Source: an uncultured Acidobacteriia bacterium
Lineage (GTDB): Bacteria; Acidobacteriota; Terriglobia; Bryobacterales; Bryobacteraceae
Direction of reading: 5' to 3'
DNA: 43,683 nucleotides
NCBI GenBank assembly: GCA_903825445.1
Contig: CAIKAS010000058.1
Span: 1 to 43,683, forward strand
The translations under genes and the position numbers were made by a program. A model generated the notes under the pieces. It saw only the letters and a program-made list of their open reading frames with translations. It was not told the DNA's origin and made no database searches. Below are positions 17,961 to 25,296 of this stretch, piece after piece (the first letter of the stretch is position 1; every line of letters begins with the position of its first letter).

Positions 17961-18577
17961 TTTTTGAGGCCTTTCATTAAGATGCCGACGAAGCTTTCGA
18001 TGACCGTTTCATCCGAAACGGGAAGGTCGGCGCACTGGTATAGATATTTCTGCTGGGAATAAAACTGGCCGATGCCTGCGACGGCGAAGATCACCGACAT
18101 GGCATCGAATTCGCGAATCGCGCCTTCGCTCTGGCGGCGAGCGATGTACTCGCACAGCTGCATGCCGATCGGAATGGCGAACTGATTGTGGTGCATGATG
18201 GCCAGTTCGTGGCCCTCGAGCGCGGCATGCAGCATGAGCCGCTCGAAGCGCGGGTCGTCGCGACGGCAGCTGACGATGTGGGTAATCAGGGAGCGGAAAA
18301 CAGCTTCGTCATCGTTGGCGTCCATGAGTTGCTTAATCTGATCCAGCCATGATTGCGATTCGGGTGGCGCGCAGCGGCTGTCGAGGATGGCCTTATACAG
18401 ATCCTGCTTAGTCGCGAAGTGCCGGAAGATGATGGCTTCCGTAACGCCCGCCGCCGCGGCAATCTCCCGCGTCGTGGTGCCGCCAAAACCCTTCCGCGAA
18501 AACAAATCGATGGCAACGTCTATCAGTTGATGGCGCCGGTCATTACCGGACATCCTGGCAGCAGGAGCAAGTGACAT
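17957..18577 (-). CDS. TetR-family regulator of the efflux operon
   Basis: Regulator of 206 residues. The N-terminal helix-turn-helix is clear (about residues 14-60): LIDVAIDLFSRKGFGGTTTR, then EIAAAAGVTEAIIFRHFATK. The remaining helices form the ligand-binding and dimer domain. It is the first gene of the operon, overlapping the adaptor gene. The promoter and a palindromic operator lie immediately upstream, so autorepression with the pump genes is likely. Measured from the -10 box, the expected transcript start falls on the A of this ATG, so translation may be leaderless. An internal ATG at 18553 (residue 9) would give a 24-base leader instead. Confidence 0.92.
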   Translation of the reverse strand: MSLAPAARMSGNDRRHQLIDVAIDLFSRKGFGGTTTREIAAAAGVTEAIIFRHFATKQDLYKAILDSRCAPPESQSWLDQIKQLMDANDDEAVFRSLITHIVSCRRDDPRFERLMLHAALEGHELAIMHHNQFAIPIGMQLCEYIARRQSEGAIREFDAMSVIFAVAGIGQFYSQQKYLYQCADLPVSDETVIESFVGILMKGLKK

Positions 18578-18583
18578 ATTTCA

Positions 18584-18612
18584 ATTGTAAGTAAGTGCTT
18601 ACTTATTTGCAA
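18584..18612 (-). promoter_or_regulatory. promoter of the tetR-RND efflux operon
   Basis: Read on the minus strand, TTGCAA (18612-18607) is followed by a 17-base spacer and TACAAT (18589-18584), a good sigma70-type match. The spacer is filled by the operator palindrome, so a bound repressor would block RNA polymerase directly. Confidence 0.72.
18588..18605. promoter_or_regulatory. palindromic operator, probable TetR-type binding site
   Basis: A perfect inverted repeat of two eight-base arms (TAAGTAAG and CTTACTTA) around two central bases. Size and symmetry fit a TetR-family dimer site. It lies 10 bases upstream of the tetR-like start and inside the promoter spacer. Confidence 0.78.
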
Positions 18613-18789
18613 TAGAAACTTGTATCTCATTTGTTTTCAACAGGCAAAAAACCCTGTTACCCACGACCCCGTTACCGAGCCGTGACCGTAAGGGAGCGGT
18701 ACTCAACATCTGCTCTCCAGGGCAAACTCCCATCCTTGGAATCGCTCTCTCCCCCTCCTCTATACCCATCACCCAATCCATCGGCTATC

Positions 18790-19569
18790 ATGAGACAAAT
18801 GTCGATGTCGCTCTTACCGGGGCTGCTCGGACTCACCGCGGGTCGAAGTTTCTCCTTCTATCCGGCGATCCACGGCGTTGCGCACAACGAATGGCGCTTC
18901 CGCCGCGCCACATGGTCGGATTTCGTCGTCGTCAATACTGCTTCCGGCGAAGAAGCCTGCATCCCTCACGGTTTCGTGGGTGACGTCTCCGCCAACTCTC
19001 CTACCGTGATCGTAGGCCTGAAACGGGAAATGCAATGGCTCGATGGCGTCGCGGTTCCATACCGCAGACCTGTCGTGGAATTGCCCATCGCGGTCAATGC
19101 CGTCAACGATTACGTGTCGGTGCCGCGTCTCCATTCCCGCCCTTCCTCGGTCGTCAGCATTCGGCTTGAATCGCGCCCTACCGTGAAAATCGGCCGCAAA
19201 GCGGTCGGCGTCGTCATGTTGAGCCTGGTCGTGGTTGCAATCGCAGCCAATGCGACGCATCCTGGCGAAGTGCGCGACAGGCTCGACGCTATGCTCGTCA
19301 GTTCGGCATGGCAGCAGTTAACGCCAAATGACGATTACAACGCGGTAGTTTCAAAGTTAGGCGCGCCTGCGACACAACGAACGTACGTGGAGCCGGGTGG
19401 CCGCGTCTTCCGCTCTCTCGATTATCCGGATCGCCGCTTCACCGCGATACTCGAAGGACCATCCTCCGAAGAAGCGCATTACGTCGCCTCCATGAGCGTT
19501 CGGGGTAGAATTCTTGGTGACTCCCCGCCTTTCAGCGCAGGGGCCTTGCGTTCCATACCCCGTTTCTGA
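18790..19569 (+). CDS. hypothetical single-pass membrane protein
   Basis: Not recognised. About 259 residues from the ATG at 18790, chosen because the 53 upstream residues of the longer frame look non-coding (Pro/Ser-rich and crossing the likely promoter region). The N-terminal half (residues 1-125) appears soluble with several aromatic residues (NEWRFRRATWSDFVVV). A single hydrophobic helix lies about residues 142-158 (GVVMLSLVVVAIAANA). The C-terminal part contains YNAVVSKLGAPATQRTYVE, which weakly resembles the SmpA/BamE repeat in which a short helix precedes a Lys-Leu-Gly-x-Pro turn; this is a loose likeness only. It precedes cstA by 15 bases and may be co-transcribed with it. Confidence 0.6.
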   Translation: MRQMSMSLLPGLLGLTAGRSFSFYPAIHGVAHNEWRFRRATWSDFVVVNTASGEEACIPHGFVGDVSANSPTVIVGLKREMQWLDGVAVPYRRPVVELPIAVNAVNDYVSVPRLHSRPSSVVSIRLESRPTVKIGRKAVGVVMLSLVVVAIAANATHPGEVRDRLDAMLVSSAWQQLTPNDDYNAVVSKLGAPATQRTYVEPGGRVFRSLDYPDRRFTAILEGPSSEEAHYVASMSVRGRILGDSPPFSAGALRSIPRF

Positions 19570-19584
19570 CACTCTCATACATTC

Positions 19585-21624
19585 ATGACTTTTTTGAAGC
19601 GTTTACTTTGGATCGCACTGGCCTGTGGTGCGGCCATCTGTCTGGGGGCGATCGCATTCAGTCGAGGTGAGCACATCAACAGCCTGTGGCTGGTCGCCGC
19701 CGCCGCCTGCACTTACCTGATCGGATACCGCTTCTACGGCAAATTCATCGCCGCCCGCGTAATGGCGCTGGATGAAAAACGCGCCACCCCGGCCGAGCGT
19801 CTCAACAACGGCCACGACTTCGTACCCACAAACAAGTGGATTACCTTTGGCCATCACTTCGCCGCGATCGCGGGTCCCGGACCGCTTGTGGGCCCGGTCG
19901 TTGCCGCGCAGTTTGGCTACCTGCCAGGCACGCTTTGGATCATCATCGGAGCCGTGCTCGGAGGCGCCGTGCAGGATTTCGTCATTCTCTTCGCCTCCAT
20001 GCGCCGTGATGGAAAATCGCTTGGACAAATGGCGAAAGAAGAGATTGGCAGGGTCGGCGGTTTCGTCGCGCTGGTGACAGTGCTCATGATCATGATCGTG
20101 TTGCTGGCTGTGGTGGCGCTTGTAGTGGTGAACGCTCTGGTGGGCAGCCCTTGGGGAACTTTCACGATAGCGGCCACCATGCCCGTGGCGCTTTTCATGG
20201 GCCTTTACCTGCGCTACTGGCGCCCGGGCAAAGTACTGGAATGCTCGGCCATCGGTTTCCTGCTGGTGCTGGCGTCGGTTTTCGGCGGACAGTGGGTCGC
20301 GGGTTCTTCCTATGCGTCGTGGTTCACCCTCTCCGCGATGACACTGGCAATCGCCATCATCATCTATGGCTTCTTCGCCAGTGCGCTGCCGGTTTGGTTG
20401 TTGCTTGCCCCGCGCGATTACCTCAGCACCTTCGTCAAGCTGGGCGTGATCGGCATGCTGGCGATCGGCATCTTCGTCGTGCGTCCGGATCTGCAGATGC
20501 CGGCGTTCTCCCGCTTTGTCGACGGCACTGGCCCGGTTCTCGCCGGCAAAATCTTCCCCTTCTGCTTCATCACGATCGCGTGCGGCGCTGTGTCGGGTTT
20601 CCACTCCCTCATCTCTTCGGGGACCACGCCGAAGATGATTTCCCGTGAAACGGATGCCACCCAAATAGGTTATGGCGCGATGTTGCTCGAGAGCTTTGTA
20701 GCCATCATGGCGATGATCGCGGCATGTTCGCTCGATCCCGGCGTCTACTTCGCGGTAAACTCCCCCGCCGGAATAGTGGGCAAAACGGCCGATGCCGCCG
20801 TGAAAACGATCAGCGGCTGGGGCTTTCCTGTCACCGTGCAGCAGATGGCTGACATGGCGCATCGCGCGGGCGAGGTCACACTTTTCGGCCGCACCGGAGG
20901 GGCGCCGTCGCTCGCGTTGGGCATGGCGAAAATATTCGCGCGCGGCGGGGGCGGCGATGCGGTACTCGGCTTCTGGTACCACTTCGCCATCATGTTCGAA
21001 GCGCTGTTTATTCTGACGATCATTGATGCAGGCACACGCGTTGGCCGCTTCATGCTGCAGGATCTGATGGGCCATGTCTGGAAGCCGCTCGGCCGAACCA
21101 GTTGGATGCCAGGCGTGATTGGCGCGAGTGCGGTAGTAGTGATCAGCTGGGGTTACTTCCTCATCCAGGGTGTCCGCGATCCGCTGGGCGGCATCAACTC
21201 GTTATGGCCGCTGTTCGGCATTGCGAACCAGTTACTGGCGGCGATTGCCCTGTCGCTCGCCACCACAATCATTCTCAAAATGCACGGCCCGAAGTTCATG
21301 TGGATCACCTGCGCACCGCTGGCGTGGCTGGTGCTGGTGACGTTCTCGGCGGCATATGAAAAGATCTGGTCGCCGGTGCCAAGGATCGGTTTCCTCGCCC
21401 AGGCCGCGCAATTGGAATCGACCGGCGCCGCGACCGCCGCGGTTCGCGCGCAGATCTTCAACAACAGGCTGGACGCCGTCGTATGTGGGACGTTCATGCT
21501 GCTGGTCGCCATCATCCTGCTCGATTCCCTGCGCCTGTGGTTCGGAATTATTCGCGGAACGGCGAACACTGGTATCGCAGAATCACCCTTCGTTCCAACG
21601 CAATTAAACGCGGAGGAGGCATAG
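19585..21624 (+). CDS. cstA: CstA-family carbon-starvation protein (pyruvate/peptide transporter)
   Basis: Inner-membrane transporter of 679 residues with many hydrophobic helices. Diagnostic CstA stretches include LNNGHDFVPTNKWITFGHHF, AAIAGPGPLVGPVVAAQFGY and GAVSGFHSLISSGTTPKMIS. Later come HFAIMFEALFILTIIDAGTR and WPLFGIANQLLAAIALSLA. CstA in E. coli takes up pyruvate (and was earlier linked to peptide use) under carbon starvation, working with the small protein YbdD. A YbdD-like gene follows two bases downstream behind a strong ribosome site, which supports the assignment. I saw no cAMP-CRP site. Confidence 0.95.
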   Translation: MTFLKRLLWIALACGAAICLGAIAFSRGEHINSLWLVAAAACTYLIGYRFYGKFIAARVMALDEKRATPAERLNNGHDFVPTNKWITFGHHFAAIAGPGPLVGPVVAAQFGYLPGTLWIIIGAVLGGAVQDFVILFASMRRDGKSLGQMAKEEIGRVGGFVALVTVLMIMIVLLAVVALVVVNALVGSPWGTFTIAATMPVALFMGLYLRYWRPGKVLECSAIGFLLVLASVFGGQWVAGSSYASWFTLSAMTLAIAIIIYGFFASALPVWLLLAPRDYLSTFVKLGVIGMLAIGIFVVRPDLQMPAFSRFVDGTGPVLAGKIFPFCFITIACGAVSGFHSLISSGTTPKMISRETDATQIGYGAMLLESFVAIMAMIAACSLDPGVYFAVNSPAGIVGKTADAAVKTISGWGFPVTVQQMADMAHRAGEVTLFGRTGGAPSLALGMAKIFARGGGGDAVLGFWYHFAIMFEALFILTIIDAGTRVGRFMLQDLMGHVWKPLGRTSWMPGVIGASAVVVISWGYFLIQGVRDPLGGINSLWPLFGIANQLLAAIALSLATTIILKMHGPKFMWITCAPLAWLVLVTFSAAYEKIWSPVPRIGFLAQAAQLESTGAATAAVRAQIFNNRLDAVVCGTFMLLVAIILLDSLRLWFGIIRGTANTGIAESPFVPTQLNAEEA

Positions 21625-21626
21625 GT

Positions 21627-21803
21627 ATGACCTTCTTCCGAAAACTCATTGCGGGAGTGCTGGATCTCCTCCGCGAGATCGGCGACGAAAATGCCTACGC
21701 CAGGCACCTCGCCACGCATGGAGTACCGCACTCCGCAGCCGAATGGCAAAAGTTCAGCGACGAGCGTTTCAGCGCAAAATACCAGCGCGCCAAGTGCTGC
21801 TGA
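21627..21803 (+). CDS. YbdD/YjiX-family small protein, partner of CstA
   Basis: Short protein of 58 residues. It has LLREIGDENAYARHLATHGV and AEWQKFSDERFSAKYQRAKC, corresponding to the GxxxYxxYxxHxxxxHP-type core and the C-terminal segment of the YbdD/YjiX family; the usual Pro after the second His is partly altered (HGVPHS). GGAGGAGG at 21612-21619 is a strong ribosome site inside the end of cstA, and the ATG lies two bases after the cstA stop. In E. coli the equivalent proteins are needed for pyruvate uptake by CstA and BtsT. The Cys-Cys end is characteristic of many homologues. Confidence 0.88.
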   Translation: MTFFRKLIAGVLDLLREIGDENAYARHLATHGVPHSAAEWQKFSDERFSAKYQRAKCC

Positions 21804-21804
21804 C

Positions 21805-22513
21805 TTGAAACCTCTAAGTTGGAATATCCGCCAAGGCGGCGGGCCGCGTCGCGATCTCATCGCCGAATGCATCTTGGCGTATGATGTCGATGTGATCGCA
21901 CTGGTCGAGTTCGTTCCGGCTGCCAGTGAGAAACTGCCGGAATTTGCGGGAAGCGGGTTTCGTGCACACGCTCTGTAGTGTGCGGAACGGATTCGATTAT
22001 GCCGTGTGTATTCTCTCAAAGACACCACTGACGGCAGACGGGTCCGGCATTCCACAACTGGACGGCTCTGGCCTGTGGCTGGAAGCAGGTATCCCGGAGC
22101 ACAACTTCAGCCTCGGCGTTGTCCACGCGCCGACGAGTCCGCGCACCCGCATGAGGGAGTATCTGGACGGTTTGGTGACCGTAGCCGCCGCAAAACGAGA
22201 GTCTCCCTTCCTGTTCATTGGCGACTTCAATACAAGTATTGGCCCCGCTGATGGTCCGCTGAAGAACTTCGGCGATACGGATCGTTTCATCTCAATTCAG
22301 GCAAACGGTTTTGCCGATGCATGGCGCGGCATGAACGGAGACCTCACCGAGCATTCGTACACTTGGCCCCGCAGCGGAAAGTCATACCGGATCGACCACG
22401 CGCTTGCATCGCGAAGCTTGCTCTCGCGCATACGCGGCTGTCGATATTCGCATGAGGAGCGTTATTCCGGCATTTCGGATCACTCGCTGTTCTTGGTCGA
22501 GATGGGAGACTGA
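21805..22513 (+). pseudogene. endonuclease/exonuclease/phosphatase family gene, interrupted by a frameshift
   Basis: The two halves of one EEP-fold protein lie in different frames. The first reads from about 21805 (TTG) to a TAG at 21976-21978 and contains the family start LSWNIRQGG and the metal-site Glu in VIALVEFVP. The second, open from 21926 to 22513, continues with VRNGFDYAVCILSKTPL, then GDFNTSIGP, YRIDHALAS and the final ISDHSLFLVE, all typical EEP motifs. One extra base or two missing bases near 21960-21980 would explain the break. With the frame restored the protein is about 235 residues and has every expected motif, so this is either a recent mutation or a sequencing or assembly error. 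Confidence 0.78.
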
Positions 22514-22569
22514 CCGGCGACTCAAGTGCCCGAATAGCCTCTGACGATGAGAGATACTGGAGAAGTAAG

Positions 22570-22806
22570 ATGATCCTGAGCGACACATCCCCGGCGGCGA
22601 GCGAGGTCTATTTCCGACGCCTCGCGGAGATGACCCCTTCCCAACGTGTCGACGTTGGTGCCGCGCTTTTGAATGCGGGCGATTCGCTTCAACGCGCTGC
22701 CATGCGGCGCCGTTATCCGTTTGCTGACGATTCGGAAATCACGTTTCACATTGCAGTGACCCGTTTCGGCCTGGATCTCGCACAAAAGGCGTATCGCCGA
22801 TCATGA
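22570..22806 (+). CDS. small hypothetical protein coupled to the nucleotidyltransferase
   Basis: About 78 residues, not firmly recognised. The pattern MTPSQRVDVGAALLNAGDSL then MRRRYP and DSEITFHIAVTRFGLDLAQK matches a type of small helical protein often found just before nucleotidyltransferase genes. A ribosome site (GGAG, 22559-22562) precedes the ATG. Its stop overlaps the next gene's start (ATGA), so the two are translationally coupled. It may be the antitoxin- or partner-like half of a toxin-antitoxin-like pair, but that is inferred from layout alone. Confidence 0.6.
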   Translation: MILSDTSPAASEVYFRRLAEMTPSQRVDVGAALLNAGDSLQRAAMRRRYPFADDSEITFHIAVTRFGLDLAQKAYRRS

Positions 22807-23372
22807 TATCCGCCGCGGACGCATTTCTATCCGTACGCGCGGCTTTAGAACTCGCAGGTATCCGGTACGCGATCGGCGGTTCATGGGCAAGCACGGCCTT
22901 CGGGGAGCCCCGGTTTACAAACGATATCGACATCCTGGCGGATTTCACCTCGGAGAGTTTGGCCCGATTTCTCGGCAGTCTGCCGGCGACGATCTTTGTG
23001 GACTATGACGAGGCCCAAAACGCGGTTCGTATCGGCCGTCCGTTTAACGTGATCTATATGCCGATGGCGTTCAAGTTCGATTTCTTCCCGGCACAGGCAT
23101 ATCCGCTCGGTCTTCAGGAACTGGAACGCGCGGTTTTCCTGGCCGACAGCGGACTTTCGGAAACGCCCACGCCATTCGTTACGCCTGAGGATATCGTGCT
23201 GGCGAAGCTTCATTGGTATCGGGCGGGAGGCGAAGTTTCCAACGTCCAGTGGCGCGACATTCAGGGAATCCTGCGCGGTTGCGGCGCGACTCTGGACCGT
23301 CAGTATATGGAACGCAACGCCGGAACGCTGGGCATCACGAGTCTTCTGGAGCGCGCGCTTCGGGACACGTAG
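22803..23372 (+). CDS. nucleotidyltransferase-fold protein (AbiEii/MNT-like)
   Basis: Protein of 189 residues with a pol-beta type nucleotidyltransferase core. The loop GGSWASTAFGEPRFTNDIDI carries the helix-N Gly-Ser pair and the Asp-x-Asp metal motif. A later acidic residue appears in the FKFDFFPAQ strand. The C-terminal TPEDIVLAKLHWYRAGGEVS is typical of the AbiEii/DUF6036-type group found in toxin-antitoxin and abortive-infection pairs. It is overlapped by the small upstream gene and converges on the response-regulator gene with a 23-base gap. Whether it modifies tRNA, protein or antibiotics cannot be told. Confidence 0.75.
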   Translation: MISAADAFLSVRAALELAGIRYAIGGSWASTAFGEPRFTNDIDILADFTSESLARFLGSLPATIFVDYDEAQNAVRIGRPFNVIYMPMAFKFDFFPAQAYPLGLQELERAVFLADSGLSETPTPFVTPEDIVLAKLHWYRAGGEVSNVQWRDIQGILRGCGATLDRQYMERNAGTLGITSLLERALRDT

Positions 23373-23395
23373 TTCCCCGAATAGAGTCATTAGGT

Positions 23396-24037
23396 TCATG
23401 CCAGATCATCCAATGTCACGATACGCAGCCTGATCGCCTTCACAATCGCCTGGGCGCGATTCTCCACCTGCAATTTGGCGAAGCACCTCCCACATGGGAC
23501 TTCACCGTCTCCTCGCCGACCGAAAGCGCCGTGGCAATCTCCCTTGTTCGACTTGCCGAGCGCCAGTTGCCGCAGGACATCGGTTTCCCGCGGCGTGAGC
23601 TCCTCGTGGGTCGGAGGTGTTTGAATCAGGAGTTGCTTGCCGATGGACGGATCGATGTAAGTCCGCCCACTCGCGACCGCGCGAACAGCGGCCAGCAGCG
23701 TCTCGGGCTCGGCGTCCTTTCGCAGATAGCCGACTGCGCCTGCGCGAAGTACGCCCATCATGCGCGCTTCATCAACAGACGCGGTGAGCGCGATCACTTT
23801 GGCCCCCGGTGCGATTTCCAGGATGCGGCGTGTGGTTTCGATGCCGTCGATTCCACCAGGCATGAGCAGATCCTGCAGGATCACTTCGGGCTGCCACTCC
23901 GCGAGATGCTGCAGCAGTTCTTCGCCGCTGACGGCGATGCCGACGACCTTCAGATCCGGGAACGATTCGAGCCATGCCTTCAGACTGCGCGTGACCACGC
24001 GGTGGTCGTCCACCAGAACGACGGTGGTGACGTTCAT
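23396..24037 (-). CDS. NarL/LuxR-type response regulator with internally frameshifted HTH
   Basis: Receiver domain intact (residues 1-120): DDH acidic pocket near residue 10, phosphoacceptor Asp56 in VILQDLLMPGG, Thr86 in VIALTAS and Lys107 in YLRKDAEP. The HTH begins normally with ELTPRETDVLRQLALGKSNK. Residues 166-184 are unlike any HTH, but the shifted frame reads EIATALSVGEETVKSHVG, the expected recognition helix. Normal sequence resumes with FAKLQVENRAQAIVKAIRL. So there is one extra base near 23541-23543 and one missing near 23486-23493. The frame is restored, giving 213 residues without a stop but a scrambled recognition helix. It overlaps the sensor-kinase gene by four bases. Confidence 0.85.
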   Translation of the reverse strand: MNVTTVVLVDDHRVVTRSLKAWLESFPDLKVVGIAVSGEELLQHLAEWQPEVILQDLLMPGGIDGIETTRRILEIAPGAKVIALTASVDEARMMGVLRAGAVGYLRKDAEPETLLAAVRAVASGRTYIDPSIGKQLLIQTPPTHEELTPRETDVLRQLALGKSNKGDCHGAFGRRGDGEVPCGRCFAKLQVENRAQAIVKAIRLRIVTLDDLA

Positions 24038-25242
24038 GCCCTCGCCTCGGCGTAGCGCCGCGCACGGATCCAGTCGTTGGCGTTCCGTATCAACTCAATG
24101 GCACAGATGGCTATTGGTATCACACCCGGCGATCTATGAAGTCGCATGCCGATGGCGCAGAACGCAATCAGTGCGAGTGACCACAGGGCAGCCCGTTTGC
24201 GGTAGCCTTCGGGTACGTCGTCGTGCGGCAATGAAAGCGTGACGGTCGTTCCCGAGCCTGCTCGGCTGACCAGTTCGAACTTCCCGTCGAACTCTTCGGC
24301 GCGTGCGCGCATGTTGGAGATGCCCATGCCGCGCTGGCTCTGGAACACGTCGAAGCCCGCGCCATCGTCTTGAATCCGAAGCGTCAGACGATCACTGAGC
24401 GAATCGAGCGAGACCGTCACATGCTGCGCACGCGCGTGCCTGCCCACATTCGCCAGCGCTTCCTGCGCGACCCGCAGGATCGCCTGATGCGACCCTGGCG
24501 CGAGCGTCTCGCCCGGCGGAAGATCTCCGAGCTTGAACTCCACGTGCGCGCCGGTCCGGTGACCCAGTGCCTCGCACTGCTTCTTCAACGCCTCGACCAG
24601 ACCGGCATTCCCGAGCGGCACCGAGCGCAGTTGATCCATCATCGCTTCCATCTCGGTCATCGCCTCGCGTGCCGAACTGCGGATCTGATCGAGTGCCGTT
24701 GCAGCACCCGCGTGGTCGGTATCGAAGCGTGTCTGCGCCGTCGCGGCCGCTGTCTGGATGACGAAGATCTGCTGCTTGATCGAATCGTGCAGATCGCGCG
24801 CGAGGCGGTTGCGTTCCTCCTGCGCGCCGACTTCGCGAAGCTGCAACTCGTACCAACTCCGGGCATGCTCGCCCCTCCATCTCCGGTGTTGCGTGATAGG
24901 GAAGGGCAGGCAGGCTATCAAGAGTATTGCCGGGATGAAGAAATCCTCTACTCCCGGCCCCATCAGCGCAACCCGCTGGAAATCGAGAGCAACAAGCACG
25001 AAGATGTGGCCAGCCGAGAATCCAAAGAGGCTGCGCTGTCTCAAGCGGGGATCTTCCAGCTGTGAGATTCCAGCGGCCCAACACCCCGATGCGATAACCA
25101 TGGCGGCGACCAGCCTCGTCATCGCCGCGGTACCCAGCCATGCGGGACCACGACCGGCGACGATCAGGCCGCCGACCACCGCGACAACCGCATAGACAAG
25201 CAGCACAACACTCAGGTCCAGCGGGCTTTGTTTTCGCTTCAT
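24034..25242 (-). CDS. NarL-type sensor histidine kinase
   Basis: Membrane sensor kinase of 402 residues, partner of the overlapping response regulator. About four N-terminal transmembrane helices (residues 10-115) replace an obvious periplasmic sensor domain. The HisKA_3 dimerisation region has ERNRLARDLHDSIKQQIF with phosphoacceptor His152. The ATPase domain shows Asn265 in AQEALANVGRHA, then DDGAGF at 292-297 and RGMGISNMRARAEE. Unusually, two further hydrophobic helices follow the ATPase domain (about 352-366 and 372-386), so both ends would be membrane-bound. It starts 54 bases after the csm5 stop with no terminator seen between them, so read-through from the csm operon is possible. Confidence 0.9.
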   Translation of the reverse strand: MKRKQSPLDLSVVLLVYAVVAVVGGLIVAGRGPAWLGTAAMTRLVAAMVIASGCWAAGISQLEDPRLRQRSLFGFSAGHIFVLVALDFQRVALMGPGVEDFFIPAILLIACLPFPITQHRRWRGEHARSWYELQLREVGAQEERNRLARDLHDSIKQQIFVIQTAAATAQTRFDTDHAGAATALDQIRSSAREAMTEMEAMMDQLRSVPLGNAGLVEALKKQCEALGHRTGAHVEFKLGDLPPGETLAPGSHQAILRVAQEALANVGRHARAQHVTVSLDSLSDRLTLRIQDDGAGFDVFQSQRGMGISNMRARAEEFDGKFELVSRAGSGTTVTLSLPHDDVPEGYRKRAALWSLALIAFCAIGMRLHRSPGVIPIAICAIELIRNANDWIRARRYAEARA

Positions 25243-25296
25243 GAACTCAGTCTACGGCGATCGCCGTAAACTGCGCATCCCTCGTATTGGGGAGGC

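Noticed and set aside
19603..21075. 490-residue open frame antisense to cstA
   Set aside because: Rich in His, Arg and Asp as expected from the complement of a membrane protein gene; no motifs or ribosome site.
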